NCBI GenBank assembly: GCA_963556495.2
Contig: OY747714.1
Location: 47,061,541 to 47,125,540 of the forward strand
From: Valencia hispanica
Lineage: Eukaryota > Chordata > Actinopteri > Cyprinodontiformes > Valenciidae
Direction: 5' to 3'
DNA length: 64,000 nt
Both the position numbers and the translations under genes were made by a program. The notes beneath the pieces are model-generated. The model was not told the origin of the DNA and searched no databases. It was given only the letters and a program-made list of their open reading frames with translations. Shown in pieces: positions 45,345 to 57,500 of this stretch (position 1 is its first letter; every line of letters starts with the position of its first letter).

Positions 45345-46556
45345 ATTTATCTTGACTTATCTTTATTTTTATTTACAGTCTTATGCTTTCAACACAACTT
45401 TAACTTATCTTTATTTTATATAGTCTATGCTTTCAACACAACTTTAACTTATGTTAACTTATCTTTATTTTATATAGTCTATACTTTCAACACAACTTTA
45501 ACTTATCTTAACTTATCTTTATTTTATATAGAGTCTATGCTTTCAACACAACTTTAACTTATCTTAACTTATCTTTATTTTATATAGTCTATGCTTTCAA
45601 CACAACTTTAACTAATCTTTATTTTATATAGTCTATGCTTTCAACACAACTTTAACTTATCTTATCTTAACTTATCTTTATTTTATATAGAGTCTATGCT
45701 TTCAACACAACTTTAACTTATCTTATCTTAACTTATCTTTATTTTATATAGAGTCTATGCTTTCAACACAACTTTAACTTATCTTTATTTTATATAGTCT
45801 ATGCTTTCAACACAACTTTAACTTATGTTAACTTATCTTTATTTTATATAGTCTATGCTTTCAACACAACTTTAACTTATCTTTATTTTATATAGTCTAT
45901 GCTTTCAACACAACTTTAACTTATCTTATCTTAACTTATCTTTATTTTATATAGAGTCTATGCTTTCAACACAACTTTAACTTATGTTAACTTATCTTTA
46001 TTTTATATAGAGTCTATGCTTTCAACACAACTTTAACTTATCTTTATTTTATATAGTCTATGCTTTCAACACAACTTTAACTTATCTTATCTTAACTTAT
46101 CTTTATTTTATATAGAGTCTATGCTTTCAACACAACTTTAACTTATGTTAACTTATCTTTATTTTATATAGAGTCTATGCTTTCAACACAACTTTAACTT
46201 ATCTTTATTTTATATAGTCTATGCTTTCAACACAACTTTAACTTATGTTAACGTATCTTTATTTTATATAGTCTATGCTTTCAACACAACTTTAACTTAT
46301 GTTAACTTATCTTTATTTTATATAGTCTATGCTTTCAACACAACTTTAACTTATCTTTATTTTATATAGTCTATGCTTTCAACACAACTTTAACTTATCT
46401 TATCTTAACTTATCTTTATTTTATATAGAGTCTATGCTTTCAACACAACTTTAACTTATGTTAACGTATCTTTATTTTATATAGTCTATGCTTTCAACAC
46501 AACTTTAACTTATCTTAACTTATCTTTATTTTATATAGAGTCTATGCTTTCAACAC
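45345..46556. repeat. Minisatellite, 45-66-bp units
   Basis: About 22 units containing ctatgctttcaacacaac, tttaacttatctt and tatttt-atatagtc; length varies by duplication of taacttatctta. Ends where the text continues cagcaaagtaattac. Confidence 0.93.
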
Positions 46557-48020
46557 AGCAAAGTAATTACAGGAAGCTATGAACATGATCTACACAACTT
46601 TGGATAGAAACAAAACCCATTTGTGTATCTGGTCTCTCTACACGGAGACAAAACGGGTATTGTTTCAAAAACAAGGTCTGTAAAAAAAAAAGAAGAAGAA
46701 AAACGGCACCACAATAATTAAAACGTTTGTCCACACGAATTCAACACAACCCGGTTTTGAAATTCTGCAGTACATATGCCGGGCCCACTGGTGGCGCTGT
46801 GACGCTACCAGAAAAACAAAGAAAGAAACACTGAGCATCCGTAGTCAACCCAGTGGTAAAACACGACAAATCTAGCTTCAAATGAGACGTTTTATTCTAA
46901 AGCAGATGCTGTCTGTGGTTCTCCGGATCCATTTGTTGTTATTTGGGAAAAGATGTACTTTTACGAGTAGTTTTTCTACACGCTACTTTTACTCTGAGTA
47001 ATATTGTCATGAAAGTATCACTACTCTCACTTGAGTCAAATTTCTGGATACTATACCAAAGACGAATAATGTCAGTGAATGAAAAAAAAGCATATTTTAA
47101 CCAAAAATGCATGGGTCACAGACATACACCTACAATTTACGTTAAAGTGAGACCTCTTCTTTGTACGCAAGCTTTGTTGTTCTAACGTTACTTTCTATCT
47201 GCTGAGCCCGTTGTGCGAATATACGGTAAACCACATCCATCGTCAATGGAAGTACTTTACCCTGTTCTAAGTATATTTACAGTACCTATCAAAAGTATTA
47301 GTTTCGTAACTTTTTGTTTAATTGCATGTTTCTCATGCTTGAATTTGCATTTTGTAAATATTATATTAATTTGTATTAATTTAGTCTCTGAAATACCAGA
47401 ATTTGGACATAACATTTTTTTGAAGTAAGGACATCTTTTTATTTATTACATCAAATGTTATGATTAAATAGTTACTCAGTACTTAAGTAGCTTATTTTTA
47501 TCAAATTACCTTTTTCCTATTACTTGAATAATTTCTTGGACGGCTCCTTTTTACCTTAACTTGAGTAATAAATACCTACTTGAGTCCACTTTTTGGCTAC
47601 TCTACCTAGCTCTGCTTAGGGGTGAGTTTGTGCTGATTTATTTTATGTTGCCCTGTGATGGACAGGCGTCCTGTTCAGGGTCATTGTCTTACCCTGCATG
47701 GATACGTGGGTATAGAAAATAAACAGACATAAGGTAAAAGCTAATGTCATCCACACAGATGCTCTGCTTTGTGTCTGTCTCCATTATGTTGAGCACAATA
47801 CATTTCTTTCATAAATCTGGCTTAAAATTTGTTGACAAGGGAATATGTCAACAGGAACGTATGGGTCCGAGCACACAGCCCTGTGGCACGGACTGACTGC
47901 CTAACTGAGTCAGTTTCATCTTCGTTATTCCTTTAAAAACTGCATATTCCAAGATGCTACAGTGAAATAGTCTTTTAAATAACATGAGTGGAATTCATTA
48001 GATATTTATACAAAGCATGA
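46557..48020. other. Interspersed repeats, no gene
   Basis: 46940-47600 carries repeated acttttactctgagtaa/ttgagtaataa text at its two ends, consistent with a degenerate hAT-like element. 47640-47720 (ctgtgatggacaggcgtcct) is the scrap of a LINE/SINE tail. Confidence 0.45.
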
Positions 48021-49330
48021 TAATATAACAGCCAAGGCACTTACACAGGGCGCCCAGTGGAGGCAAGGCCAAGACCCCCACCTCCACCTAAGCTCCACCT
48101 GGAGAGCACCCAGGCAGCTACAACCGACCACCGCTGCCAGGGCAGAGGGCTCCCACAGAGGAAACACTGGAACGGGGATTAAAATAACAGGTTAAAGTAT
48201 AAAATAAACAGAGAATAAGTATGGTGAGATTAAGTAGTAAAAACACTGATAAAAGTTGTTAAGCAAAACATGCCGAGCAATTAAACAGACAGTAATAAAT
48301 AATAATCAGTGAAAAGCTCGGCTAAAAAGGTGAGTCTTGAGCCTGCTCTTAAAAACATGAACGTTCTCTGCGGCCCTGAGGTTCTCCAGCAGCCTGTTCC
48401 AGAGGTGAGGGCCATAATAATGGAAAGACGCCTCGCCATGCGTGTGTGTCCTGACTTTTGGGGTGACAAGGAGACGGCTGCCAGAGGAGCGCAGAGACCG
48501 CGAAGGTTCATATGGTATAAGCAGTTCTGAAAGATAAGAAGGCCCAAGACCATTAAGACACTTAAAAGCCATTGAAAGAACCTTAAAATCGATGCTAAAA
48601 CATATGGGTAGCCAATGCAATGATTCTAAGACCGGTGTAATGTGCTCCCGCCTCCTGGTCTTCATCAGGACATGTGCTGCTGAATTTTGTAAAAGCTGTA
48701 AACCTGAGATACTCTTTTTGGGAAGACCAGAAAGCAGGGCATTACAGTAATCAATCCTACTGGTGATAAAAGTATCAGTGTCTCCGTATTGGCCCGAGAG
48801 AGAATGGGGCGGACTCTGGTGATGTTCCTTAGTTGATTAAAACCTATTTTAGTAATGTTTTTAATGTGAGGGATAAAAGTCAGCTCAGAGTCAAAAATCA
48901 TGCCCAGGTTCTTCACTTGTAAAGAGGGATTAAAAGACAGTGATTGTAGTTTTAGTAAAAGTTTCTCTCTCTGAGCCTCAGGACGGATGACTAAAACTTC
49001 AGTTTTGTCCTGGTTGAGCTGGAGAAAGTTTTCTGCCATCCAGGATTTGATGTCTAAAATGCAGTTAAAAAGTGCATCCATTGGCTGTGTGTCATCGGGA
49101 GACATGGAGATGTACAGCTGTGTATCATCAGCATAACTGTGAAAGTTAAGTCCATGTCTCCTGATGACACTGCCAAGAGGGAGCATATAAAGGTTAAAAA
49201 GCACTGGGCCTAAAATTGAACCCTGGGGCACACCACATGTAATCCTGTGGACCCTAGAGGAGCAGGTATCTAAACTTACCATAAAAGTCCTGTCTGAGAG
49301 ATAGGATGTGAACCATTAGTGAACAGCACC
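48020..49330 (-). mobile_element. L2/CR1-type LINE, 3' half with reverse transcriptase
   Basis: Minus-strand frame 49282-48665 contains CGVPQGSILGPVLFNLYMLP and HSYADDTQLYISM (RT motifs with the YADD active site) then LQLNQDKTEVLVI. Frame 48665-48306 continues [26 protein letters not shown] and [14 protein letters not shown]. The 3' UTR follows to about 48020 and matches 1115-1360. The 5' endonuclease part is absent and there is a frame break, so the copy is dead. Confidence 0.9.
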
Positions 49331-50140
49331 AGAGAGGCCAATCTGTTTTAAACGGGTTAAATGAATAATGTGGTCTATTAAAAAAATAACTTATTTTGTT
49401 TTCTCTGGTGTAAAAACAAATAAACCAAACTGAAAGTTATCAATCTAAGACTGAGACAAATGATTTTTTAAAATTCTTAATCAATGCTTCAAATTACACA
49501 CATGTATTTTTTTTGGGGGGGGGGGGGGGGGGGATGCTAACATCGGGATATGACTGAGTTTTAATATTTTATAAACATCTTTGTCTTCACAGAAAATAGT
49601 ATTTTATGATTGATCCCCACATAACTATTTATTCTCTTGCAGTTGCAGGAAGGATCCACCGGGTGGTGCTGTTGTCTTTCTGTTTTCACACAGACTGAAC
49701 GAGCCTGGAGACAAAGCAGCAGGTAAACTCCTCAGTGTTGCGTTGATTAGCATCATTTTAATTAAGGAATCACATCTAGAAACAGCCGTTTATACAACGA
49801 TCCAGAGATAAACATGTCGTTTTTAAGGTTTTCGACAAAAACACTGAAAAAAATATTGAATATATAACATTTGTTAACAATTTCATTCAAAAAGGTTGCG
49901 ACAATAGATGACTATTGACATATTAACAACATTGTCTCTCAGTTATGCAACTTGAGAGGAATAAATGACTCAGGCAAATGTTCTTAACACGCCTATTATA
50001 GGCCATTATTTTAGGAAGGTGACGATATTAAACCTCACTGGGAACTTTCTCTCTCTCCCTTCACATTAAATCAGGCGCTGGTGGTTTATTGCGAGCAGGG
50101 ATGGTTGTTAAAACGCACCTTTCACCTGAAAAACACAGCC
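49331..50140. other. Intergenic DNA, no gene seen
   Basis: G-run at about 49515-49533; remainder AT-rich without supported exons. Confidence 0.4.
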
Positions 50141-50146
50141 AGAGCT

Positions 50147-50340
50147 TCATGTGAGTGGCCTAGTCAAAGTACAGACTTTCAATTTAATTGAGAATCAGAG
50201 GCAAGATTGATGTTCACAGATGTTCTCCATGCAGTCTGACTGAGCTTGAGATACTTTGAGGTTTCCTCCGTTTCTGCAGCAGGAAGTGAGTGTGTGTGAG
50301 GTAAGGAAGGAGTAAATGCCTCGTTGTGGCGCCGTTCTTT
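50147..50340 (+). mobile_element. Tc1/mariner remnant
   Basis: gcctagtcaaagtacagac through atgttctccatgcagtctgactgagcttgag matches the SPDLNPIE...W region of Tc1 transposases in degenerate form; partner of 22480-22770. Confidence 0.55.
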
Positions 50341-51129
50341 GATTGATTTGATTATCTTATCTGCCATCTGTGAGTCCGGCTCAGATGGGCCCAGTGAAAA
50401 CAGCCGCAGGTGTGGGCGTCGCTAAATGTTTCTGACAAAGGTCACAGGTTTGGTTTTCCACACAGACAGAAGAGGACTGTTTACACAGAGTCACCTTTCA
50501 CGTCCAAATGGAAATAATCTAAAAATAATTCCTCATACACAACACCAAAATGACGCTCCAGAGGCGAACCGCTGGCTTGGAACGTTTTCTCTGTTGTGGT
50601 GCTTTTTTTTTTCTGTTTTGTTCTGTGACCTTAGATAACTGCTGGAGCTCAAACAGTCTTAATGTAGTTTGCTGTTACAGCACAGTGGCAGTTTGAGACC
50701 AAATTCACCAGGGGGGGAGCCAGTGTTTTTTTTCATGGGGGCGCAGAACAAAAAGCAAACAAACTAAAAACAAGGGAATATTTCACCGTTTAATTCATTA
50801 AGTGAGCCACAGAGTCATGTACGGTTCCAAAGTTGCAGGTTGCAGACCCCCGATCTAACGGATGAAAACAGCGCTCCTATCTCAATACGGCAACTTTAAT
50901 TCTTTTATTCATTGATCAATTGAAACTGTGAAGGTAAAAAATGAAATTGGTCCAAGGGAGCGATTAGCTATGGTTTTTGTTCCAGTGCATTTCAGAAGAA
51001 GCTGATTTAGTTTTATCTCACCAGTACATGGGGGGCCAAGACCAGTTCTACAGGGGCACTGGCCCCCGTTGGCCCCCTGTCTAGAACCGCCCATGTTTAC
51101 AGCCCAACACAAAGAAATGCATAAAGACG
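50341..51129. other. Intergenic DNA, no gene seen
   Basis: Only short unsupported frames; segments such as gggggccaagaccagttctacaggggcact look like an old repeat. Confidence 0.35.
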
Positions 51130-51890
51130 AGGACAATGAGACGTGGTCTGGACTTTGACTAGGCCGTTCTAACAGATTTCGATCTAAACCAGGTCTCAAC
51201 ACTCCTAAAACTAATGATCGGATCGTTGATGGGACTCTGTAGAAGTTGGCTGCTGAGGAGGACATTTTAGCCGCTGGATCCTGGAGTTTGACCCCATTGA
51301 TCTAAACCATCCCATAATATCTCTGGCTGGATGCATAGGGTGGTCCCCCTGCTGGAAGGTAGATCTCAACCCCAGTCTCAGGTCTTCTGTAGCCTCTAAC
51401 AGGATTTCTTGTCCTGGGTTTAGCTCCATCCGTCTTCCCTGCCCACAGCACGATGCTGCCACCACCATGTTTCACCATAAGAATGCCGCGTTCGGCGCAT
51501 ACAGCTCCAAAAGTTACATTTTGGTCTCATCTGAGCAGATCACCTCCCTCCAGCTGGTTGCTGTGTCCCCCTGGCTCTTGGAAGACTTTAAAAAGCGGTT
51601 TCTTACGCGGCCTTCTTCCTCCTATTCTACCGTAAAATCCAGATTTATAGAGCGATGTGGATCTCTGCGGCTCCTCCAGAGTTACCATGACCATCTAGGT
51701 AACTTCCTCCATGTCTTGGTGGGTCTGCAGGTGCTCCATCCTCTGTCCATGTCCAGATGTTGGGTTGAACAGAGCTCTGGGATGTTGTTGTAACCTGTCG
51801 GCAATAAAACAAAAACGTTGCAAACCATCATTTTCTCTCCAAGTATAAGTTGTGCACATTTATTAAAATAAATCCTACCCAACACTTCTC
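51130..51890 (-). mobile_element. Degenerate Tc1-type transposon
   Basis: The minus strand reads gtgaaacatggtggtggcagcatcgtg (VKHGGGSI motif) and then drifts; the plus view also has ttggtctcatctgagcagatcacc and ctgcggctcctccagagttacc. It starts with ctggactttgactaggccgttct, as in the other remnants here. Many stops. Confidence 0.65.
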
Positions 51891-51894
51891 ATCT

Positions 51895-52060
51895 ATTTGG
51901 TTTTGTTTGTAAAGTTTTGTAAATAAATTAACAGCAATAATTTGAGTGATTCCCGCAACCCTGCATAGGAATGATGGGTACAGAAAATGGATGGATGGAT
52001 GGAATTTGAGTTTTTCGGTCTGTTCTGTTATTCATTCATTTATAAATATATAAGTGAATA
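51895..52060. repeat. LINE/SINE tail with (GGAT)n
   Basis: cctgcataggaatgatgggtacagaaaatggatggatggatgga at about 51960-52003 is a typical retroelement 3' tail with a tetranucleotide run. Confidence 0.55.
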
Positions 52061-53130
52061 TTAATATTGAATACTAATGCTAAATATTTATTTAGTAAGC
52101 TAAATATTTAGTTCACAAGCCAAATATTTTGTTAAGAAGCTAAATATGTAGCTTATTTTTAGTCCAAAATAATTATTTTAGACGCTAAATATTTAGTTAG
52201 GAAGCTAAATATTTAAATTGGAAGTCAGATATTTAGCTGCCAAGCTAAATATTTAGCTTTCTCATGACATTTAGCATCTCAACTAAATATTTAGTTAACT
52301 AAATATTTAGCTTTCTAACTAAATATTTAGTTAACTAAATATTTAGTTTTCTAACTAAATATTTAGCTAGGCAGCTAAATGTTTAGTTAGAAAACTAAAT
52401 ATTAGTTTAGACGCTAAATATTTAGCTTGGCAGCTAAATGTTTAGTTAGAAAACTAAATATTAGTTTAGACGCTAAATATTTAGCTTGGCAGCTAAATAT
52501 TTAGCGTCTAAACTAAATATTTATTTTCTAACTAAAGATTTAGTTAACTAAATATTTAGCTTTCTAATTAAATATTTAGCTGCCTAGCTAAACATTTAGC
52601 TTGGCCGCTAAATATTTAGCGTCTAAACTAATATTTAGTTTTCTAACTAAATATTTAGCTTGGCAGCTAAATTATAAGTTATATATTATATGTTTAGTTA
52701 ACTAAATATTTAGCCTGGCAGCTAAACATTTAGTTAAGAAGCTAAATATTTAGTTTGAAAACAAAATATTCAGTTTGCAAACTAAATATTTAGCTTGACA
52801 TTTAGCTAAACATTTAGTTAACAAGCTAAATATGAAGTTAAGAAACTAAATATTTAGTTTAGAGTCCAAAATAATTATTTTAGAAGCTAAATATTTAATT
52901 TGGAAGCCAGTTGTTTAGCTGCCAAGCTAAATATTTAGCTTGTATTTAGTTTCTTAACTTAATATTTAGCTTCCAAACTAAATGGTTAGTATCCTAGCTA
53001 AACATATAGTTAAGAAGCATTTAGTTAACTAAATCTTTAGTTAGTAAGCTAAATATTTAGCTTGGCAGCTAAACATTTATTTTGGAAGCTAAATATTTAG
53101 TTAAGAAACTAAATACAAGCTAAATATTTA
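52060..53130. repeat. AT-rich palindromic satellite, AGCTAAATATTTAGCT type
   Basis: Several dozen copies of taaatatttag, many inside the perfect 16-bp palindrome agctaaatatttagct, with spacers of 5-25 bp. No open frame. Abuts the C-rich decamer array at 53275. Confidence 0.92.
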
Positions 53131-53274
53131 GTTTGAAACTGTGACATTTAAAAATGAATATAGGCTATAACATGGACGCAAATATGTTTGTTGCCACTTT
53201 TTTAATTTATGACAAGCTAAACAACCCAGATTTATTAGTAGCCTGTACATTTTTAACTGTGAACATTTACAAAC

Positions 53275-54035
53275 AGCCCCGTACTACCCCGTACTACCCC
53301 GTACTACCCCGTACTACCCCATACTACCCCATACTACCCCGTACTACCCCATACTACCCCGTATTACCCCGTACTACCCCATACTACCCCGTACTACCCC
53401 GTACTACCCCGTACTACCCCGTACTACCCCGTACTACCCCATACTACCCCGTATTACCCCGTACTACCCCATACTACCCCGTACTACCCCGTACTACCCC
53501 GTACTACCCCGTACTACCCCATACTACCCCGTACTACCCCGTACTACCCCGTACTACTCCGTACTACCCCGTACTACTCCGTACTACCCCGTACTACCCC
53601 GTACTACTCCGTACTACCCCGTACTACCCCGTACTACTCCGTACTACCCCGTACTACCCCGTACTACCCCGTACTACTCCGTACTACCCCGTACTACCCC
53701 GTACTACCCCGTACTACTCCGTACTACCCCGTACTACCCCGTACTACCCCGTACTACTCCGTACTACCCCGAACTACCCCGTACTACCCCGTACTACTCC
53801 GTACTACCCCGAACTACCCCGTACTACCCCGAACTACCCCGTACTACTCCGTACTACCCCGAACTACCCCGTACTACCCCGTACTACCCCGTACTACCCC
53901 GTACTACCCCGTACTACCCCGTACTACCCCGTACTACCCCGAACTACCCCGTACTACCCCGTACTACTCCGTACTACCCCGAACTACCCCGTACTACCCC
54001 GTACTACCCCGTACTACCCCGAACTACCCCGTACT
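53275..54035. repeat. Decamer satellite, GTACTACCCC
   Basis: About 76 uninterrupted 10-bp units, with variants atactacccc, gtactactcc, gaactacccc and gtattacccc. Three units make ten codons, so the plus strand is open for 333 codons (53154-54155, TTPYYPVLPR repeats), an artefact. The minus strand carries GGGG every 10 bases. It ends about 215 bp upstream of the dkk2 TATA box. Confidence 0.95.
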
Positions 54036-54222
54036 CAGATCTTAAAAACTCACTTTTATTCTGAATTAAAGTATGGCCGTATTTATCCCCCCTCAGGAAC
54101 AAACACATCCTATTCTGATTATTATTCCCTTTTTTTCTATGTTAGGTTTTGCTGATTCTCATCCATCCAACCGGAGCTACACCGATGGCTGCGGGTATCG
54201 ATGTGCGCCTAGGAGGTGTGTC

Positions 54223-54257
54223 GGGGCGGGGCGGGGCGGGGGTACCAGCCTATAAAT
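54223..54257 (+). promoter_or_regulatory. dkk2 core promoter: GC boxes and TATA box
   Basis: ggggcggggcggggcggggg at 54223-54242 (overlapping GC boxes) followed by TATAAAT at 54251-54257. Transcription would start near 54281, giving a 5'-UTR exon ending at the gcag|gtacgt donor (54321), a 103-bp intron, and the acceptor ctccgcag at 54424, three bases before the ATG codon begins. Confidence 0.75.
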
Positions 54258-54426
54258 GGACCCGCTTCATCTCACCTGCGCTCATCAGAGGCGCAAACAT
54301 CATTTCATCCAGCAGCCGCAGGTACGTTTGTCACGATTTAACCACGTGATCGCACGTTTTCTGCCTGGATTTACTCCTGATTATTAAACCGTTTGCTGTG
54401 AACTTTAACGCAACACCTCCGCAGCG

Positions 54427-54576
54427 ATGAGCCTCGGGTTGGTGCTGATGGTGAGCGTCGGGGTCGCGCTCCTGGAGGCGCGTGTCCGCCTGAACTCCGT
54501 CAGAACCGTGATCCTGAGGGAAGGCCACGCGCTGCCCGTGAACAGGAGCGCGTGGGGACCCGGCGTGGACCTGACG
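54427..54576 (+). CDS. dkk2: dkk2 coding exon 1: signal peptide and N-terminal region
   Basis: ATG preceded by gcagcg; 50 codons ending VDLT at donor gtgagt, phase 0. The hydrophobic core covers residues 3-16. Confidence 0.88.
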
Positions 54577-57500
54577 GTGAGTGATCCGGAGATAACAGCG
54601 CACTGTATGTACCTGAAGTCTGTCCTTTAGCTGAACACAGTCCAAAAACTGAAGCCAAAGAGCGAGAACAGTTCTGCTGATGTGAAGGGAGGAACCTTAA
54701 ACTGGGTCTTTAGTCACTAAAACACGGTTTGTTCCTGGTTCTTTAAGTAAATGCATGCATGCAAAAAAACAACAACAAAGTTTAACAGAAAATTAGAGTT
54801 TAGCTCCAGCAGAGAGCCAACATGATGACTGCTGATCTGCAGGAGGAGGTTCTGGAGAAGAATCACCTGGTTTCCACCAGAACCCAAAAAAAAAAAACAA
54901 TAACAAACTCTCCTCTAACACCTGGTCAGGTGGATGGAAAAGCAGCAATACTCCTGGAGAACATAGAGATAGAAGCTTTATTGTCATTCTATAACAATAC
55001 ACCGACATTTCGTTTGGCAGCATCTCTTGTAGCAGCTACATGTCACAGGTAAAATAAATAAAAATATAAAAAATATACTATGTATAAGTAGTCTGTATTT
55101 ACACTGGTGCAAAACGTAGTGGTCTGTTTCCTGGTGTGAAAAATGAAGAAACCAGGGCAGAATCAGGAAGATTTCCCTTTCAAAAATAAAATCACGTATG
55201 GGAAATGTGTTAAATGAACCTGATATCTGGGTTGGAAGTTAAACGTAAATGGTTTACATTTAAAAAAAACAAAACGTCTCAACTAATGCAGGGGAAGAAT
55301 TAGAGGCTCATCGAACATATCTGAGCTCATTAGGCTGAGATGAGATCATAACCAAGAGAAAAAACATTTAAAAACAACATTTTTTAGCACCTTAAATCTA
55401 AACTGGAGTTGGTTGTTTTCCTGCTTGGTGTCTGATGTGGACAGTATGTTTTTGTTTTTTTTCTCACACCTATGCTACCATCACAGCCTGATGTTTGGTA
55501 GTTTGGTGATGAGACTAGCTGTGTGATTGTGATTGTTATTTTTCCTTTACGTCTTGAGTATTTCACAATAATTACTGTGTTTTATATTAGCTTTGTGTTT
55601 TATTACTTATGCTTTAAACCTTAGCTGCTCATCCTGCAGGACGGATAACAAACGTATTACAATGTTTCAAACCTAATTCAACCGACCGTCTTAATGTTTC
55701 CTAACCTATGAAGAAATCTGTTACGGTGCTACAAATGTTACCAATCCATCTTCAACTATTCAACAATTATTCAACATTTTCAGTAAAATGTTTCAAAATG
55801 TATCAATGAAGCTTTTCCTCGTTGCTCCTGGCGCTGTTAGCTTAGCCACAATGTTTCAGATTTTATCTCTATATCTGCTATAAGTGTTTAAAATATGCCC
55901 TATTAAAAAGTATCAACAAAGTTTTTACAGTGTTTCGATCTTTATCCGACTGCTTTAATGTTTGCAACTCCACTGGAAAGTTATAACAGTATAAACATTT
56001 TGAACGTGATTGGATGTTATATCAAAACCTTTAAAGGTTTATAAAGGTATCATCTATGGTAACTGTACGGTGGAGTATTAGGGCCATTGTAGACAGAATA
56101 AAAATATTTTGGAGTAAATTCCCATGCCAACAAAAGTCAGAAATTTTGAAACTAATTTCACATATTTTCCAGGAATAAAACGTGGAAATACTCGGATTTA
56201 GAAAAGTCGTAAACTTGCGAGTTAGAACTCAGAAATTTTGAGATTACTTAAAGATATTTTCAAGAAATTCTCTGATGTCGTAAAGTCGTAAATTTGCGAG
56301 AGAAAACTCAGAGATTTCCACGATTAAAGGTATAAATTTTTTTATATTTAAACTAAGATATTTTCTGATTTTTTTTCAAACATTTGTGAGCAAAAAAAAA
56401 AACCACTGCTAAATTTATCAGAAAGAAAATCAGTTATTTCCAAGAAGAAATCCCAGTCCGATAAGATTTAAGTGTTTAATTTACGAGATGCACGTCTGGA
56501 TATTTTCAAAGTGTTTGTGGTTCATGCAGCTCTTTTCCCGGATCAGAACAACTTCTGCCGGGTTCCGACTTGCCATGATCGGAAGAGACTGTGAGGAAGA
56601 AGCTGCATCAAGTGGTTCTCGTTGAGCGCCGTGCAAGTGTGTCACTTTAGTTAATGCAACATAATAAGACCTACAGGTTGCTTGATGCAGACATGTTGCA
56701 GCTTCTTTCTCACAGTCTCTTCCGTTCATGGCAAGTCGGAACCCGGCAGAAGTTGTTCTGATCCGGGAGCCGCATGGAGCCTAACTACCACTTAGACTTT
56801 TGAAAACATCCAGATCTTGTAAATTTAACTCTTAAATCTCATAAGACTGGCATTTTCTGTCGGAAATATCTGATTTAAAATCTCACCAAACGTCAGGTTT
56901 GTTTCTGATAAATTTCTGCTTTTACAATGTCAGTAAATATCTTTCGCTTTCAATCATGGACATTTCTGAGTTTTCTCCCGCAAATTTGCACGTTTTCCAC
57001 ATCAGAGAATTTCCCTTTTTTTTTCTTGAAAATTCGTGAAATTTCCGAGATTTTTTTTTGGCGGGAATTTACTCTCAGTTTTTGTAACTGTGGTGTTACA
57101 TTTTTCACTGGATAGACTATTGAAATGTTTTAAAATGCATAGACAAGGTTAGGCACAACATTCGTAAAGTTCCGAACGTCCCGATCTTCGATATTTGTTG
57201 TAAAACCTCGTTTAAGGGAACTTTTTCTTCTTCCTTTTTCTGCAGCTGTACCGGTGCATGAGCGATCTGGAGTGCAGCGAGGGGAACTACTGCCACGTCC
57301 CGACTAAAGGCCCCGCCCACTCCCGCTGCCAGGCCTGCCGCAGGAGGAACAGGCGTTGCCAGAGGGATAGCATGTGTTGCCCTGGCAACCGCTGCAACAT
57401 CAGTAAGATCGGCCTTTAAAGACAAAATGGCAATAAGTTGGAAATACAAAGACTTTTGGGTGAATTTAAGTGTTTTTACTTTTTTTTGCAGACATTTGTG

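Noticed and set aside
53154..54155. 333-codon plus-strand frame (TTPYYPVLPR repeats)
   Set aside because: Pure product of a decamer satellite with no stops; no promoter, splice sites or domain.
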